From Campylobacteraceae bacterium (GTDB lineage: Bacteria > Campylobacterota > Campylobacteria > Campylobacterales > Sulfurovaceae), in assembly GCA_026986085.1 (NCBI GenBank), contig JALSPE010000028.1:1-17455 (forward strand): a stretch of 17,455 nucleotides of DNA. Reading direction: 5' to 3'. Numbering within the stretch: the first letter of the stretch is position 1; each line of letters begins with the position of its first letter. Made by a program: the position numbers and the translations under genes. Positions 7,865-15,830 of the stretch are shown here, in pieces. The notes beneath the pieces were generated by a model. The model made no database searches. It was not told the DNA's origin and worked only from the letters and a program-made list of their open reading frames with translations.

Positions 7865-7881
7865 TTACTATATATTGCTGT

Positions 7882-7927
7882 TATTACCATACCAATTAAT
7901 TTTAGAGTATTAGTTGGTGTAGTAATA
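7882..7927. terminator. Long stem-loop between convergent leuA and trkH
   Basis: Arms 7882-7900 and 7909-7927 pair over 19 positions with one mismatch and two G-U pairs as plus-strand RNA, around an 8-base loop. It lies 18 bases after the leuA stop and 7 bases after the trkH stop, so it may end both transcripts. The stem is AT-rich and no clean U-run follows directly, so its strength is uncertain. Confidence 0.55.
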
Positions 7928-7933
7928 GATATT

Positions 7934-9388
7934 TTAAAACTTTTTCCAGAAACTTTTTGAAAATAGTATAAATACTGTAAAAAATTCCAATCTTCCAATA
8001 ATCATTGCAACTGATAAGAGTAGTTTGTCAAAAGAGCTAAAAAATTCATAATTTTGGGCAGGTCCTGTTAGGGCAAATCCTGGACCTATATTTCCTACGG
8101 TAGCTAGAGATGTAGATATTGATGTAAGCATATCATAACCTCTTGCAAAAAGATATAAGGATACAAGAAAAATTGTTATAATATATAGAAATATAAACCC
8201 CATTGTAGATGCTGTAATAGGTATTGGGAGTTTTTGTCTGTCTATAAATATTTCTGCTACCATATTTGGATGTAGCATTTTTTTAAATTGTATTATTAAG
8301 TTTTTAAAAGCTACAATATATCTTATTACCTTAACTCCTCCTGCTGTTGAGCCTGTATTTGCTCCTGTAAACATAGCTATAAAAATTATCGCTATTGCAA
8401 AATTTCCCCATTTTTCATAATCTAGTGTTGCAAATCCAGTAGTTGTAATTACTGAAGATATTGTAAAGAATGCATGGGTTGTAGCATGAAGAAAATTATC
8501 TTTATTTATAAAGATTTGAATTAAACTTAAAATAGTTGATAGTGCAAGAAATATTGCTATAAACCAGAATACTTCATCTCTTTTATAGAGTTCAGTAGAA
8601 CCACTTGTAAATAGCTTTAAGTGGGCCAAAAAGTTAATTCCAGATAGTGTCATAAAGATAGTTGTAATCCAAAAGATTGTGTAGTTATTAAAGTAAGCTA
8701 AAGATGCATTTTTTGTAGAGAAACCTCCAGTTGAGATGGTAGAAAAAGCGTGATTTATGGCATCGAAAAAACTCATACCTGCAAATTTTAAGAGCAGGGT
8801 GTCTGCTAGAGTTAAAGCTATATAAACTCCCCAAAGTCTAATAGCAGTATCTTTAATTTTTGGTGTTGCTTTATCTAGTTTTATCCCTGTTGATTCGGCT
8901 TTAAATAGTGCTATTGAGCCTGTTGGATTTAGTAGAGAAAAGAGTCCAACACCAAGCACTATTATTCCCATTCCTCCAAGCCAGTGCATAAGACTTCTTA
9001 AATATAAAATCTCTTTTGGCAGGGCTTCGATATTGCTGTAGATTGTAGCTCCAGTTGTTGTAAAACCACTAATTGCTTCAAAAAATGCATCTGCAAGAGT
9101 AATATTTGTGTATAGATAAAGAGGAGTTGCTCCTGCTATTCCTAGGAGTATCCAGATAATATTGACCGAAATTATTCCACCACGAATTGTTAGTGTTACT
9201 TTATCGTTTTTTAACGAAGTATAAATAGCTATATTTATAACCAATAGTATTAAATCAAAATATAAAAAGGTTTTATAGTTTTCATTATATAGCCACCCTA
9301 CAAATATAGCACTAAATAGAAATATACTTAAAGCAACTCCTACTATAGATATAAATTTTAATATACTCTTTAAAGTTCGTAAATCCAT
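7934..9388 (-). CDS. trkH: Trk potassium uptake channel subunit
   Basis: This 484-residue integral membrane protein is the ion-conducting subunit of the Trk system. It has four pore-loop filter segments with conserved Gly: FTTTGATIY, STISTGGFS, SVITTTGFATLDY and LATVGNIGPGF. The helix LHWLGGMGIIVLGVGL is typical of TrkH. About ten hydrophobic helices are visible. Its start lies inside the end of trkA (19-base overlap), so the two subunits are translationally coupled. TrkA gates the channel according to nucleotide binding. Length and motifs are normal. Confidence 0.94.
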   Translation of the reverse strand: MDLRTLKSILKFISIVGVALSIFLFSAIFVGWLYNENYKTFLYFDLILLVINIAIYTSLKNDKVTLTIRGGIISVNIIWILLGIAGATPLYLYTNITLADAFFEAISGFTTTGATIYSNIEALPKEILYLRSLMHWLGGMGIIVLGVGLFSLLNPTGSIALFKAESTGIKLDKATPKIKDTAIRLWGVYIALTLADTLLLKFAGMSFFDAINHAFSTISTGGFSTKNASLAYFNNYTIFWITTIFMTLSGINFLAHLKLFTSGSTELYKRDEVFWFIAIFLALSTILSLIQIFINKDNFLHATTHAFFTISSVITTTGFATLDYEKWGNFAIAIIFIAMFTGANTGSTAGGVKVIRYIVAFKNLIIQFKKMLHPNMVAEIFIDRQKLPIPITASTMGFIFLYIITIFLVSLYLFARGYDMLTSISTSLATVGNIGPGFALTGPAQNYEFFSSFDKLLLSVAMIIGRLEFFTVFILFSKSFWKKF

Positions 9389-10695
9389 CTCTCCATCTCA
9401 TCTTTTTTATCAATTTTACCAAATAGAGCTATTGTATCCCCAGCCTTTAAGAAGATATCAGAAGATATATTTATAATTTCATTATCTCTAATTAATATAG
9501 CTTTTATACTATCTATCTTTAACTCTATTATATTTTTGCCTATTGATTCTGAGTTTGAGTATATCTTTCTTATAAAGATAACTCCAGCTCCTCCACAATA
9601 GTGTCTTTGTGTTACTATTTGACTAGATGATATATTTTCTAAAATTGCATAATATGCTCCGGCTTTTGGACCTCTAACTACTATTAAACCAAGTTTGTGC
9701 ATAAGTGAATAGTAATCTTTATCACTATTTATTGCTACAACTTTTTTTACTCCCAAATCTTTTGATTCTATAGCTTTTATAATATTTTTTTCATCATTTA
9801 AATATGTAGATATTACCATATCAGCACTATCTACTCCCTCTTCTTCAAATAGTTGGCTATCTTCAAAATTTGAGTTAATTACTGTTACCTCTCCATCTAA
9901 ATATTGCAGAGCCTCTTTGCATAGTTTTTTATCTTTATCTATTATCTTTATTTGAATTTTTTTAGATAGTATCTCTTTTGCTATTTTTTGAGACAACTCG
10001 TTTGCTCCAAAAATTACAACTTTTTTTATGATATCGGGCATAAAGTTATTTAATTTTTTTGCAACTTCTCTAATCTCTTCTATATCACCAAAAAGGTAGA
10101 GTAAGTCATCTTTTTCTAATAGAAAATTATTATCTACAATTTCAAAATTTTTATCTCTTTCAATACCAACAGAGATAATATTTCCTTTTAGAATATCGCT
10201 TAAAAGATATCTGTGATCACCTTTATAATCAACTATAATTGATGCTAGTTTAAATGATGTTTGATGAAAATATTTAACATTATTTAATCTTGGAAACTCA
10301 AGAAGAGCTTTAACTTTTTTTGCTGTAGTTAAGTTTGGAAATACAGCAAAATTTATAGATAGTTTTTCGAGTATTTTACTTGATAAAAAGCTATCGTTTT
10401 TTAAACGAACTATTTTAGATTGAACATTTACTACATCATCAACAATTATAGTTGAAAGAAGATTTGCTTCATCATTGTTTGTTACTGCAATATATAAATT
10501 TGCTTCATCTATTTCTAATTTAGTAAATGTTTTTGGATTTTCGATATCTCCATGAATTGTCAAAATGTCCAAATCTTCACTAATTGTATTTAATTTATCA
10601 AAATCTTTATCTATAACAACAACGCTGTGTTTGTAGGATAATATCTTAGCCAAAGAGTAACCAACACTTCCGGCTCCTGCAATTATTATATACAA
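9370..10695 (-). CDS. trkA: Trk potassium uptake regulatory protein (two RCK domains)
   Basis: The 441-residue cytoplasmic protein has two RCK (TrkA_N plus TrkA_C) modules. The first begins IIIAGAGSVGYSLAKIL with the GxGxxG nucleotide motif at residues 7-12 and Asp29 after the second strand. The second begins near residue 226 (KVVIFGANELSQKIA), where the glycine motif is degraded. TrkA_C-like domains follow each. It binds NAD(H) or ATP and controls TrkH. The best start is TTG at 10693-10695, because it has AAGGAT at the right distance and the Rossmann strand starts at once; no in-frame ATG precedes it. It has its own -10 (10734-10739). Confidence 0.93.
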   Translation of the reverse strand: MYIIIAGAGSVGYSLAKILSYKHSVVVIDKDFDKLNTISEDLDILTIHGDIENPKTFTKLEIDEANLYIAVTNNDEANLLSTIIVDDVVNVQSKIVRLKNDSFLSSKILEKLSINFAVFPNLTTAKKVKALLEFPRLNNVKYFHQTSFKLASIIVDYKGDHRYLLSDILKGNIISVGIERDKNFEIVDNNFLLEKDDLLYLFGDIEEIREVAKKLNNFMPDIIKKVVIFGANELSQKIAKEILSKKIQIKIIDKDKKLCKEALQYLDGEVTVINSNFEDSQLFEEEGVDSADMVISTYLNDEKNIIKAIESKDLGVKKVVAINSDKDYYSLMHKLGLIVVRGPKAGAYYAILENISSSQIVTQRHYCGGAGVIFIRKIYSNSESIGKNIIELKIDSIKAILIRDNEIINISSDIFLKAGDTIALFGKIDKKDEMERWIYEL

Positions 10696-10733
10696 AATTT
10701 ATCCTTTTTGTTAATACAAAATTTTAAATGCAG

Positions 10734-10739
10734 ATTATA
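10734..10739 (-). promoter_or_regulatory. Predicted -10 of the trkA-trkH promoter
   Basis: TATAAT on the minus strand would start transcription near 10727, about 32 bases before the TTG start of trkA. No -35 is evident. It separates the potassium genes from the upstream nirF transcript. Confidence 0.5.
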
Positions 10740-10794
10740 CAACTAAAAGATTAACAGAATTAAAAATATATTATTTTAGAAGATATAATCTTTT

Positions 10795-10830
10795 GCTAGG
10801 ATTTTAGAGTATGCCTAGCTGTAATTACAG
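10795..10830 (-). terminator. Inverted repeats at the end of nirF, possible terminator
   Basis: GCTAGG (10795-10800) and CCTAGC (10814-10819) form a 6-base stem with a 13-base loop just after nirF. The adjoining CTGTAATTACAG (10819-10830) is a perfect 12-base palindrome that spans the nirF stop codon. There is no U-run, so this is at best a weak terminator or a protein-binding palindrome. Confidence 0.3.
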
Positions 10831-11904
10831 TTGCTTTTTATAAATAAAAATTCCAGAAGGGTGCTCTATTTGGTAGATTTCTCTCTCTATAGTCCAATTC
10901 TTTGTATCTATTACTACAACTTTATTTGTATCATTTACAGAGACATAGAGGTCTGGATACTCTGTAGCCCATCTTAGGTGCAACACTTTTCCGTCAAATT
11001 TAAATGTTTTAATTACTTTTAAATCTTTTGTATCTACAATTTGAATATATGGAAAATCTTTACCACTAAAGGTTACTGCAATATACTTTTTATCTGGACT
11101 TAAAGAGGTAAATACTGGTAAACCTTGAACTTTTAAATTTTTAATAAATTTAAAATCTTTTGTATATACTAATACTTTGTTATCTCCAACTGCTGGTATA
11201 AAAGTTTTATCATTACTTATACTCCAAAATCCAAAGTGTGGGACTTTTAATACTGGTTTGTTACCATTGGATGTTATTTTTATTTGCTTATATGTTAATT
11301 TATCTAAATCAACAACTCCAAACCCTTTTGTTAGGAAAAAGCCTACTATGTAGGTATTGTTTTTTATCATTGCATCAAAAGGCATTTTACCAACTTTGAA
11401 CTCTTTTTCTATAATAAAATGTGGCTCTTTTTTTCCAAAGTTTTTATCTTTTAAAATAGTTACTTTATCGCTATCCATCTGTGCAAATATTAACTTATCT
11501 TTATATATTTTAATACCAACATTTTTAGAGCCTGTTTTTATCTTTTGAATTGGCTTTAAGTTACGGCTTAATATATCTACACTCTTATCATCATAATTTG
11601 CAACTGCTACAAAGTTTTTACCTATTACAAAACCTATTGCACTTTTACTGGTTTTATACTCTGCCTCTTTTTTTAGAGTAATTGGGTCAAACTTTATTAT
11701 ATATCCATCACGACTAATTATATATCCATCTTTATCTTTGAATTTCATTACCCCATGATTCATATTGTGCATATTTTTCATATGCTTTTTTGTTAAGCCA
11801 TCTTCAATAACTGCTACAGATTGACTCTCTCTTTCAACTACAAAAAATTTCTCTTTTGCTTGAATTATTGTTAGTAGTATTAATATTGATATTATTAGTC
11901 TCAT
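10825..11904 (-). CDS. nirF: Heme d1 biosynthesis protein NirF
   Basis: The 359-residue periplasmic protein has a short signal peptide (RLIISILILLTIIQA) with likely cleavage after Ala16 and no lipobox Cys, unlike some NirF lipoproteins. The rest is a beta-propeller resembling the d1 domain of NirS but without cytochrome c. NirF hallmarks include VVERES near the start, KVPHFGFWSISNDKTFIPAV in the middle, VLHLRW, and HPSGIFI at the end. NirF acts late in making the d1 heme. His50 (NMNHGV) aligns with a conserved NirF histidine; His41 and His46 are nearby. It is downstream of nirS but has its own Fnr-type promoter. The other d1 genes are absent here. Confidence 0.85.
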   Translation of the reverse strand: MRLIISILILLTIIQAKEKFFVVERESQSVAVIEDGLTKKHMKNMHNMNHGVMKFKDKDGYIISRDGYIIKFDPITLKKEAEYKTSKSAIGFVIGKNFVAVANYDDKSVDILSRNLKPIQKIKTGSKNVGIKIYKDKLIFAQMDSDKVTILKDKNFGKKEPHFIIEKEFKVGKMPFDAMIKNNTYIVGFFLTKGFGVVDLDKLTYKQIKITSNGNKPVLKVPHFGFWSISNDKTFIPAVGDNKVLVYTKDFKFIKNLKVQGLPVFTSLSPDKKYIAVTFSGKDFPYIQIVDTKDLKVIKTFKFDGKVLHLRWATEYPDLYVSVNDTNKVVVIDTKNWTIEREIYQIEHPSGIFIYKKQL

Positions 11905-11935
11905 CTATAATCCTTTTATTTGGTTTATCTTTTTA

Positions 11936-11941
11936 ATTATA
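11936..11941 (-). promoter_or_regulatory. Predicted -10 of the nirF promoter
   Basis: TATAAT on the minus strand places the start near 11929, leaving a 25-base leader with an AAAAGGAT ribosome site before the nirF ATG. The spacing from the Fnr box at 11964-11977 fits a class II activated promoter. Confidence 0.6.
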
Positions 11942-11963
11942 CTTAAAAATTGGTAGTTATTAC

Positions 11964-11977
11964 TTGATAGTTATCAA
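11964..11977. promoter_or_regulatory. Fnr/Crp-family operator upstream of nirF
   Basis: TTGATAGTTATCAA is a perfect match to the Fnr consensus TTGAT-N4-ATCAA. Its centre is 41.5 bases upstream of the predicted nirF start site, the standard place for class II activation. A regulator of the Fnr family that senses oxygen or nitrogen oxides is expected; which one cannot be told from the site. Confidence 0.75.
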
Positions 11978-12063
11978 CTTTTTTTACATTCTAATTTTAC
12001 AAAATCTATTTTTTTGTAAAATGAAAATGTAAGTAGAAACAGAGTGGTTAAAAGCATTTTCAT
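11974..12063 (-). CDS. Possible small secreted or membrane ORF (29 aa), doubtful
   Basis: This frame encodes a hydrophobic start (MKMLLTTLFLLTFSF) and a Lys-rich tail ending ECKKS. Its ATG overlaps the stop of another small frame upstream as ATGA, the coupling style of real operon genes here. Against it, the stop lies inside the nirF Fnr box, an 11-base inverted repeat runs through it, and it has no independent ribosome site. I do not recognise it. It may be a real micropeptide, a decayed gene end or chance. Confidence 0.25.
   Translation of the reverse strand: MKMLLTTLFLLTFSFYKKIDFVKLECKKS
11994..12022. repeat. Perfect 11-base inverted repeat upstream of the nirF Fnr box
   Basis: ATTTTACAAAA (11994-12004) and TTTTGTAAAAT (12012-12022) are separated by 7 bases. 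The centre is about 79 bases upstream of the predicted nirF start. It could be a second operator or simply an AT-rich hairpin. Confidence 0.4.
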
Positions 12064-12137
12064 TTAAACTCTTTTTTAACTTTTGCAACTAATTTTAACC
12101 TATGTTTTAATGCAAAGAGTGCCATTACGATACCCAC
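12060..12137 (-). CDS. Possible small membrane ORF (25 aa or longer), doubtful
   Basis: Read from the GTG at 12135-12137 the frame gives VGIVMALFALKHRLKLVAK and then VKKEFK. This is one hydrophobic segment followed by a basic tail, a common layout of single-pass micropeptides. An internal ATG lies at 12123-12125. Two upstream TTG codons (12152 and 12161) would add more hydrophobic residues. No good ribosome site precedes any of them. The stop overlaps the next frame as ATGA. It lies between the nirS terminator and the nirF promoter, a position that otherwise holds nothing. Function unknown. Confidence 0.28.
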   Translation of the reverse strand: MGIVMALFALKHRLKLVAKVKKEFK

Positions 12138-12227
12138 TGAAAAAAAATTCAATATACACAATCTTAAGTGATATTAAAACATTAGAAAGTTAAGCTATTT
12201 TAATTAAAGTGTATAAAACTTTTAGCT

Positions 12228-12256
12228 TTTTCAAACCCCTAAAAGGGATTTGAAAA
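12228..12256 (-). terminator. Stem-loop directly after nirS
   Basis: In the minus-strand transcript TTTTCAAATCCC pairs with GGGGTTTGAAAA over 12 positions, with one G-U pair and a 5-base loop. It begins immediately after the nirS stop. The stem is strong for this AT-rich context, but no long U-run follows, so it may stabilise the nirS mRNA end as much as terminate. Confidence 0.65.
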
Positions 12257-14014
12257 TTAAGCTCCTGGAACATGTTGTCTATGCTCTACAGAGTATGTAA
12301 ATGTTGGTGTTGTTAAGTTTTCGATATACTTAATAAACTTACCAGTTTCAGAGTCATAGATACCAATTCTTCCTGTTGTCCACTCGCTAATCATAGTCCA
12401 TTTACCATGATTTGCAGGTTCTGCATGAAGCAATCTTGGTTGAACAGGATTCTTAACTGCTGCTCCTATTTTATCTGGCATAGGTAGAATTTTCTCTTTA
12501 CCGAATGCTTTTTCATTAACTGCAACTTTTTCATGTTGTGTTGCATCCCACTCTTGTAGAACTTTTCCACTCTTAGCATCAATTAGCTGACCCTTAGTTT
12601 TGCCAACTTTAATAATTCTATCAGTCTCAAGAGTCTCTTTGTTAATTAGGTGAACTTCATTATACTTTTCTGGTTTTCCAAGAACACAATCAGACCAAAT
12701 CCATGGTGTATGCTCTCCTGTTCCAACAAACAAGCCACCACCACTTGTTTTAACTTTTTTAACAACTTTCCAACTTGGAGATTCCCAAATTACAACAGAA
12801 CCAAAGTTCATAGAGTTTGTAGCATTTAGCTGTTTGCCCATTTTTTTATTAAACCAACTAGAACCTTGTCCTGGATGTGGCTTAGATTTCTTACCTGTCA
12901 TTATTTTTGCTGCCAATTTTTTAGTTTTTAAATCTACAACACCCATTAAGTCTGAGCCTTGAGATGCAACAAATACATATCTACCAAAATCTTCACCCTT
13001 ATTTTCATTTAAGAATGCATCATGTAGAACTTTACCTATATTTGGTATATCACCTACAATTGGGAAGTTTGGTTTTGAGTAATCAACAATATATACATGC
13101 CCTGCATCTTTTAGAGCGAAACTAAAGTATGGTCCATATGGAGTATCGGCAATATATGCAACACGGCTTGGTCCAATTTGACCTTCTGTATCTATAACAC
13201 GGCTTGTATCATAAGCCTTTAGTGGCTCTAGTGTATGTGCATCGCAAAGAACAGCACCACCTGGATTGTAATTACCTGCCATTACATATTTACCATCTGG
13301 ACTAACTGCAAGACCACGAGACTCTTGACCAACTTGCACAGATGCAACTGCTGGTTGTCCGGGAGCTCCTATATCAAACATTGTTAATCGCCCTGAACGA
13401 GATATTGAGTAAGCATATCTTGGTTCTGCTTTATTTGTAACTGTAACATGCACTGCAAATCCAGCTTTATGGCGAGATAAAACTTTACCTGTTGTAGAGT
13501 CTATAAAATCAACTAAAGATGCGTCTCTCTCTGTTGCAAATGTAATATCTTTTACATTTTTAACTTCTGCACCTTTATATTTTAAGTTTCCATCTTTATC
13601 TACCGGATACTTTTTAGCTAACTCCTCTACATTTGCTAATTTTGTATATGTCTTTTTGACTTTATCTAAATCTAATTTTAACTCAACTGTATTTTTCCAA
13701 TCCATTAGCCAATCAACCATACCAGAGGCATCATCTTTGCTAAATTTAACACTTGCACCATCATGTCCCCAAGCTGGCATAGCAGTATTTTCTCTACCAT
13801 TTAAGATAGTCTCTGCCAAAAATTCTCTACTCTTTTTCTTGAGTGCTTTTGGTCTAAGGTCTGAACCAACTCCTCCTTGATGAATTGGACCGTGACACCC
13901 TGCGCACTCTTTTTCATAAACTTTTGCAAAATCCATTTTTGATGTTCCAGCATTGAGTCCTGTTGTTACTATACCAATTGCTGCGACATAACTTAAAAAA
14001 CTACTTAATTTCAT
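12257..14014 (-). CDS. nirS: Cytochrome cd1 nitrite reductase
   Basis: This 585-residue periplasmic enzyme reduces nitrite to nitric oxide. A Sec signal peptide covers residues 1-22 or so (LSYVAAIGIVTTGLNAG). The cytochrome c domain has CAGCH (Cys37, Cys40, His41) and a likely Met79 ligand in NTAMPAWG. The d1 propeller has the proximal His189 in FAVHVTVT. His380 in KPHPGQG and His435 in GEHTPW correspond by motif to the distal pocket pair. The length is normal. The ATG has the strong site AAAGGAGAGG. No Fnr box is visible in the 227 bases upstream, so nirS may depend on read-through from the nor genes or on a promoter I cannot identify. nirF follows downstream. Confidence 0.96.
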   Translation of the reverse strand: MKLSSFLSYVAAIGIVTTGLNAGTSKMDFAKVYEKECAGCHGPIHQGGVGSDLRPKALKKKSREFLAETILNGRENTAMPAWGHDGASVKFSKDDASGMVDWLMDWKNTVELKLDLDKVKKTYTKLANVEELAKKYPVDKDGNLKYKGAEVKNVKDITFATERDASLVDFIDSTTGKVLSRHKAGFAVHVTVTNKAEPRYAYSISRSGRLTMFDIGAPGQPAVASVQVGQESRGLAVSPDGKYVMAGNYNPGGAVLCDAHTLEPLKAYDTSRVIDTEGQIGPSRVAYIADTPYGPYFSFALKDAGHVYIVDYSKPNFPIVGDIPNIGKVLHDAFLNENKGEDFGRYVFVASQGSDLMGVVDLKTKKLAAKIMTGKKSKPHPGQGSSWFNKKMGKQLNATNSMNFGSVVIWESPSWKVVKKVKTSGGGLFVGTGEHTPWIWSDCVLGKPEKYNEVHLINKETLETDRIIKVGKTKGQLIDAKSGKVLQEWDATQHEKVAVNEKAFGKEKILPMPDKIGAAVKNPVQPRLLHAEPANHGKWTMISEWTTGRIGIYDSETGKFIKYIENLTTPTFTYSVEHRQHVPGA

Positions 14015-14037
14015 TACCTCTCCTTTACTATAATGAT

Positions 14038-14055
14038 ATGTTAAAATGATAACAT
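14038..14055. repeat. Inverted repeat just upstream of nirS
   Basis: ATGTTA and TAACAT flank a 6-base AAATGA spacer, 24 to 41 bases before the nirS ATG. It is dyad-symmetric but does not match the Fnr consensus. It could be an operator or a chance AT-rich palindrome. Confidence 0.3.
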
Positions 14056-14166
14056 AAATAAGTTTTAATTAATATAAATTATCTATATTACCCTGAACAA
14101 AAATATAAATACTTAATAAAAAGAAATATTTTTTAAGTAATTAGATATATTTTGTTAAAATACCAA

Positions 14167-14185
14167 GTCTAACTTATTGTTAGAC
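14167..14185 (-). promoter_or_regulatory. Short stem-loop in the nor-nirS intergenic region
   Basis: GTCTAAC and GTTAGAC pair perfectly over 7 bases around a 5-base loop. It lies 5 bases from the larger GC hairpin at 14191-14231, and together they look like tandem RNA structures between the 50-residue membrane protein gene and nirS. Confidence 0.45.
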
Positions 14186-14190
14186 ACTTA

Positions 14191-14231
14191 TGGGGTGCAA
14201 ATAGAATATCCTCCTCCTCTTGTGCACCCCA
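14191..14231 (-). promoter_or_regulatory. GC-rich hairpin with a GGA-repeat loop between the nor genes and nirS
   Basis: TGGGGTGCA and TGCACCCCA pair perfectly over 9 bases and enclose a 23-base loop. In the minus-strand RNA the loop contains AGGAGGAGGA, three overlapping GGA motifs that also resemble a ribosome site. It starts 10 bases after the upstream stop codon but lacks a U-run, so it is not a plain terminator. A 14-codon frame (14188-14232, MGCTRGGGYSICTP) spans it exactly, without a good ribosome site. CsrA binding, mRNA stabilisation or a processing signal are possible; none is proven. Confidence 0.5.
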
Positions 14232-14241
14232 TTTACTATCT

Positions 14242-14394
14242 CTATTTACCATTAAGCCTTTTTTTCTCTTTAAAATATAGCCAAATCATTGGTAAAATTA
14301 TTATTGTGTGTAAAAAGATTGTTAGGGTTAGTGGCCCTTGATTTAGCCAACCCCAAAAACTTGGAACTACATCTGTAAATTTTTCAAATAACAT
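14242..14394 (-). CDS. Small membrane protein downstream of norB (50 aa)
   Basis: The start is ATG 14392-14394, preceded by AAAAGGAGAGAAG. A longer in-frame extension reaches back into norB but has no ribosome site and is rejected. The protein begins MLFEKFTDVVPSFWGWLNQG. It has one transmembrane segment at about residues 21-43 (LTLTIFLHTIIILPMIWLYF) and a basic tail. The gene lies 11 bases after the norB stop, so it is co-transcribed with norC and norB. I do not recognise a family. Small single-pass subunits or assembly factors are common beside heme-copper oxidases, so a NorBC accessory role is plausible but inferred. Confidence 0.75.
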   Translation of the reverse strand: MLFEKFTDVVPSFWGWLNQGPLTLTIFLHTIIILPMIWLYFKEKKRLNGK

Positions 14395-14405
14395 CTTCTC
14401 TCCTT

Positions 14406-15830
14406 TTAATTTTCTGCTTGTGCTTGTTTGCCAATTGTAAGCAAATCCCAGACAAGATATACAAAACCAATGAATGTAACTACACCCATAATAGTTCTCC
14501 AAACTTGTGCTTGAACATACCACGGTAAATTTTGAGCTGTAAAGAATGCATCCCAGCCTCCACCAAGTTCGGCTCTTTCAATTAATACCTGTTCATAACC
14601 TGCTATTGTTAAAGCAACTGTCATTCCAAGAACTCCAAATGTAATCAAGAAGATTGCCATTTTAGATTTAAATGTTGCTTTCATTCTTTTTGCACCTACT
14701 GAGCCTTGAATTCCGAGATACATCATACCAATTAAAATAGTTGCATATGCACCAAAAAATGCCAAGTGTCCGTGTGCCGCTGTAAATTGTGTTCCGTGTG
14801 TATAGATATTTACTTGTGGTAATGTATGGAAGAACCCCCAAATACCAGCACCTAGGAAGTTACCAAATGCATTTGTAACAATCCAAGCCATTGCAGGAGT
14901 ATTTGTAATAGCTGGTTTACTGCCACTCTCACCTTGCTCTTTACCCCAATCATACAGGACATGCACAAACATTGCAACAAGAGGAACAGGCTCTAAAGAA
15001 CTAAATAGTGCTCCAATTTCCCACCAATACTCAGGTGTTCCAATCCAGAAGTAGTGGTGTCCTAAACCTAAAATTCCAGAACCAAATAGCATTAGAACCT
15101 CTATCCATAGCCACATCTCTACAATCTCTCTTTTCGCACCAATTATCTTAACCAATGCGTAAGCTGCCAATGTTCCTACAAATACCTCCCAAGTAGCCTC
15201 AACCCATAAGTGGATTACCCACCACCACCAGTATTGATCTATAGAGATATTATCTGTAAAGAACATACCTGCTAAGTAAAGCCCAGCAAGTGCAAGTAAG
15301 TTTGCAACCATAACTGTCATAATACCAGTTTTACGACCCTTTATAAAGGTAAAGAATACATTGTAGTAGAAGATTAAAATAACAACTACAATACCAATAT
15401 CTGCCCATCTTGGAGCTTCTAAATATTCACGACCTTCATTAATAAGCCAAATTGTGCTCTCTTTACCAGGTCCAATTTGAATGAAAATATAGACTAAAAC
15501 AACAACTACAATCGCTGCTGTTAATACCCAAAATGCCAATTTACCAAGTTTTATACCAACAGTCTCTATTCCTGTTTCATCTGGTAACATATAGTAAACT
15601 GAACCAATCATTGCAAATAGCATCCACACTACAAGTGCATTTATATGAACCATTCTTGCTACTGAAAAATCGAATACTTCAAATAGAAAACCTGGAACTA
15701 AAAATTGAATTGCTGCAATTAACCCCATAAGAAGCTGAGCTCCAAATAGAACTATTGCTACTCTAAAATACATCATTCCTAACTTTTGTGATTCATATTT
15801 AAAATTATTATTTTTAATACTAGTGAGCAT
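14406..15830 (-). CDS. norB: Nitric oxide reductase cytochrome b subunit
   Basis: This 474-residue membrane protein of the heme-copper superfamily holds hemes b and b3 and the FeB centre that reduces NO to N2O. Expected ligands are present: His62 and His355 for heme b, His353 for heme b3, and His207, His258 and His259 for FeB. Glu211 and Glu280 of the active-site region are also present. About twelve helices are visible. I chose ATG 15828-15830 because AGGAGGA lies just ahead of it and the frame overlaps norC by only 11 bases. A longer frame to 15887 overlaps norC much more and has no ribosome site. The partner NorC makes this the cytochrome c-dependent type. No norQ or norD is nearby. Confidence 0.95.
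   Translation of the reverse strand: MLTSIKNNNFKYESQKLGMMYFRVAIVLFGAQLLMGLIAAIQFLVPGFLFEVFDFSVARMVHINALVVWMLFAMIGSVYYMLPDETGIETVGIKLGKLAFWVLTAAIVVVVLVYIFIQIGPGKESTIWLINEGREYLEAPRWADIGIVVVILIFYYNVFFTFIKGRKTGIMTVMVANLLALAGLYLAGMFFTDNISIDQYWWWWVIHLWVEATWEVFVGTLAAYALVKIIGAKREIVEMWLWIEVLMLFGSGILGLGHHYFWIGTPEYWWEIGALFSSLEPVPLVAMFVHVLYDWGKEQGESGSKPAITNTPAMAWIVTNAFGNFLGAGIWGFFHTLPQVNIYTHGTQFTAAHGHLAFFGAYATILIGMMYLGIQGSVGAKRMKATFKSKMAIFLITFGVLGMTVALTIAGYEQVLIERAELGGGWDAFFTAQNLPWYVQAQVWRTIMGVVTFIGFVYLVWDLLTIGKQAQAEN

Noticed and set aside
14027..14032. TATAGT as a nirS -10
   Set aside because: It would place the transcription start inside the nirS ribosome site, leaving no usable leader.
14395..14523. 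N-terminal extension of the 50-residue protein into norB
   Set aside because: It overlaps the norB coding end in another frame, has no ribosome site, and the ATG at 14392-14394 has a strong one.
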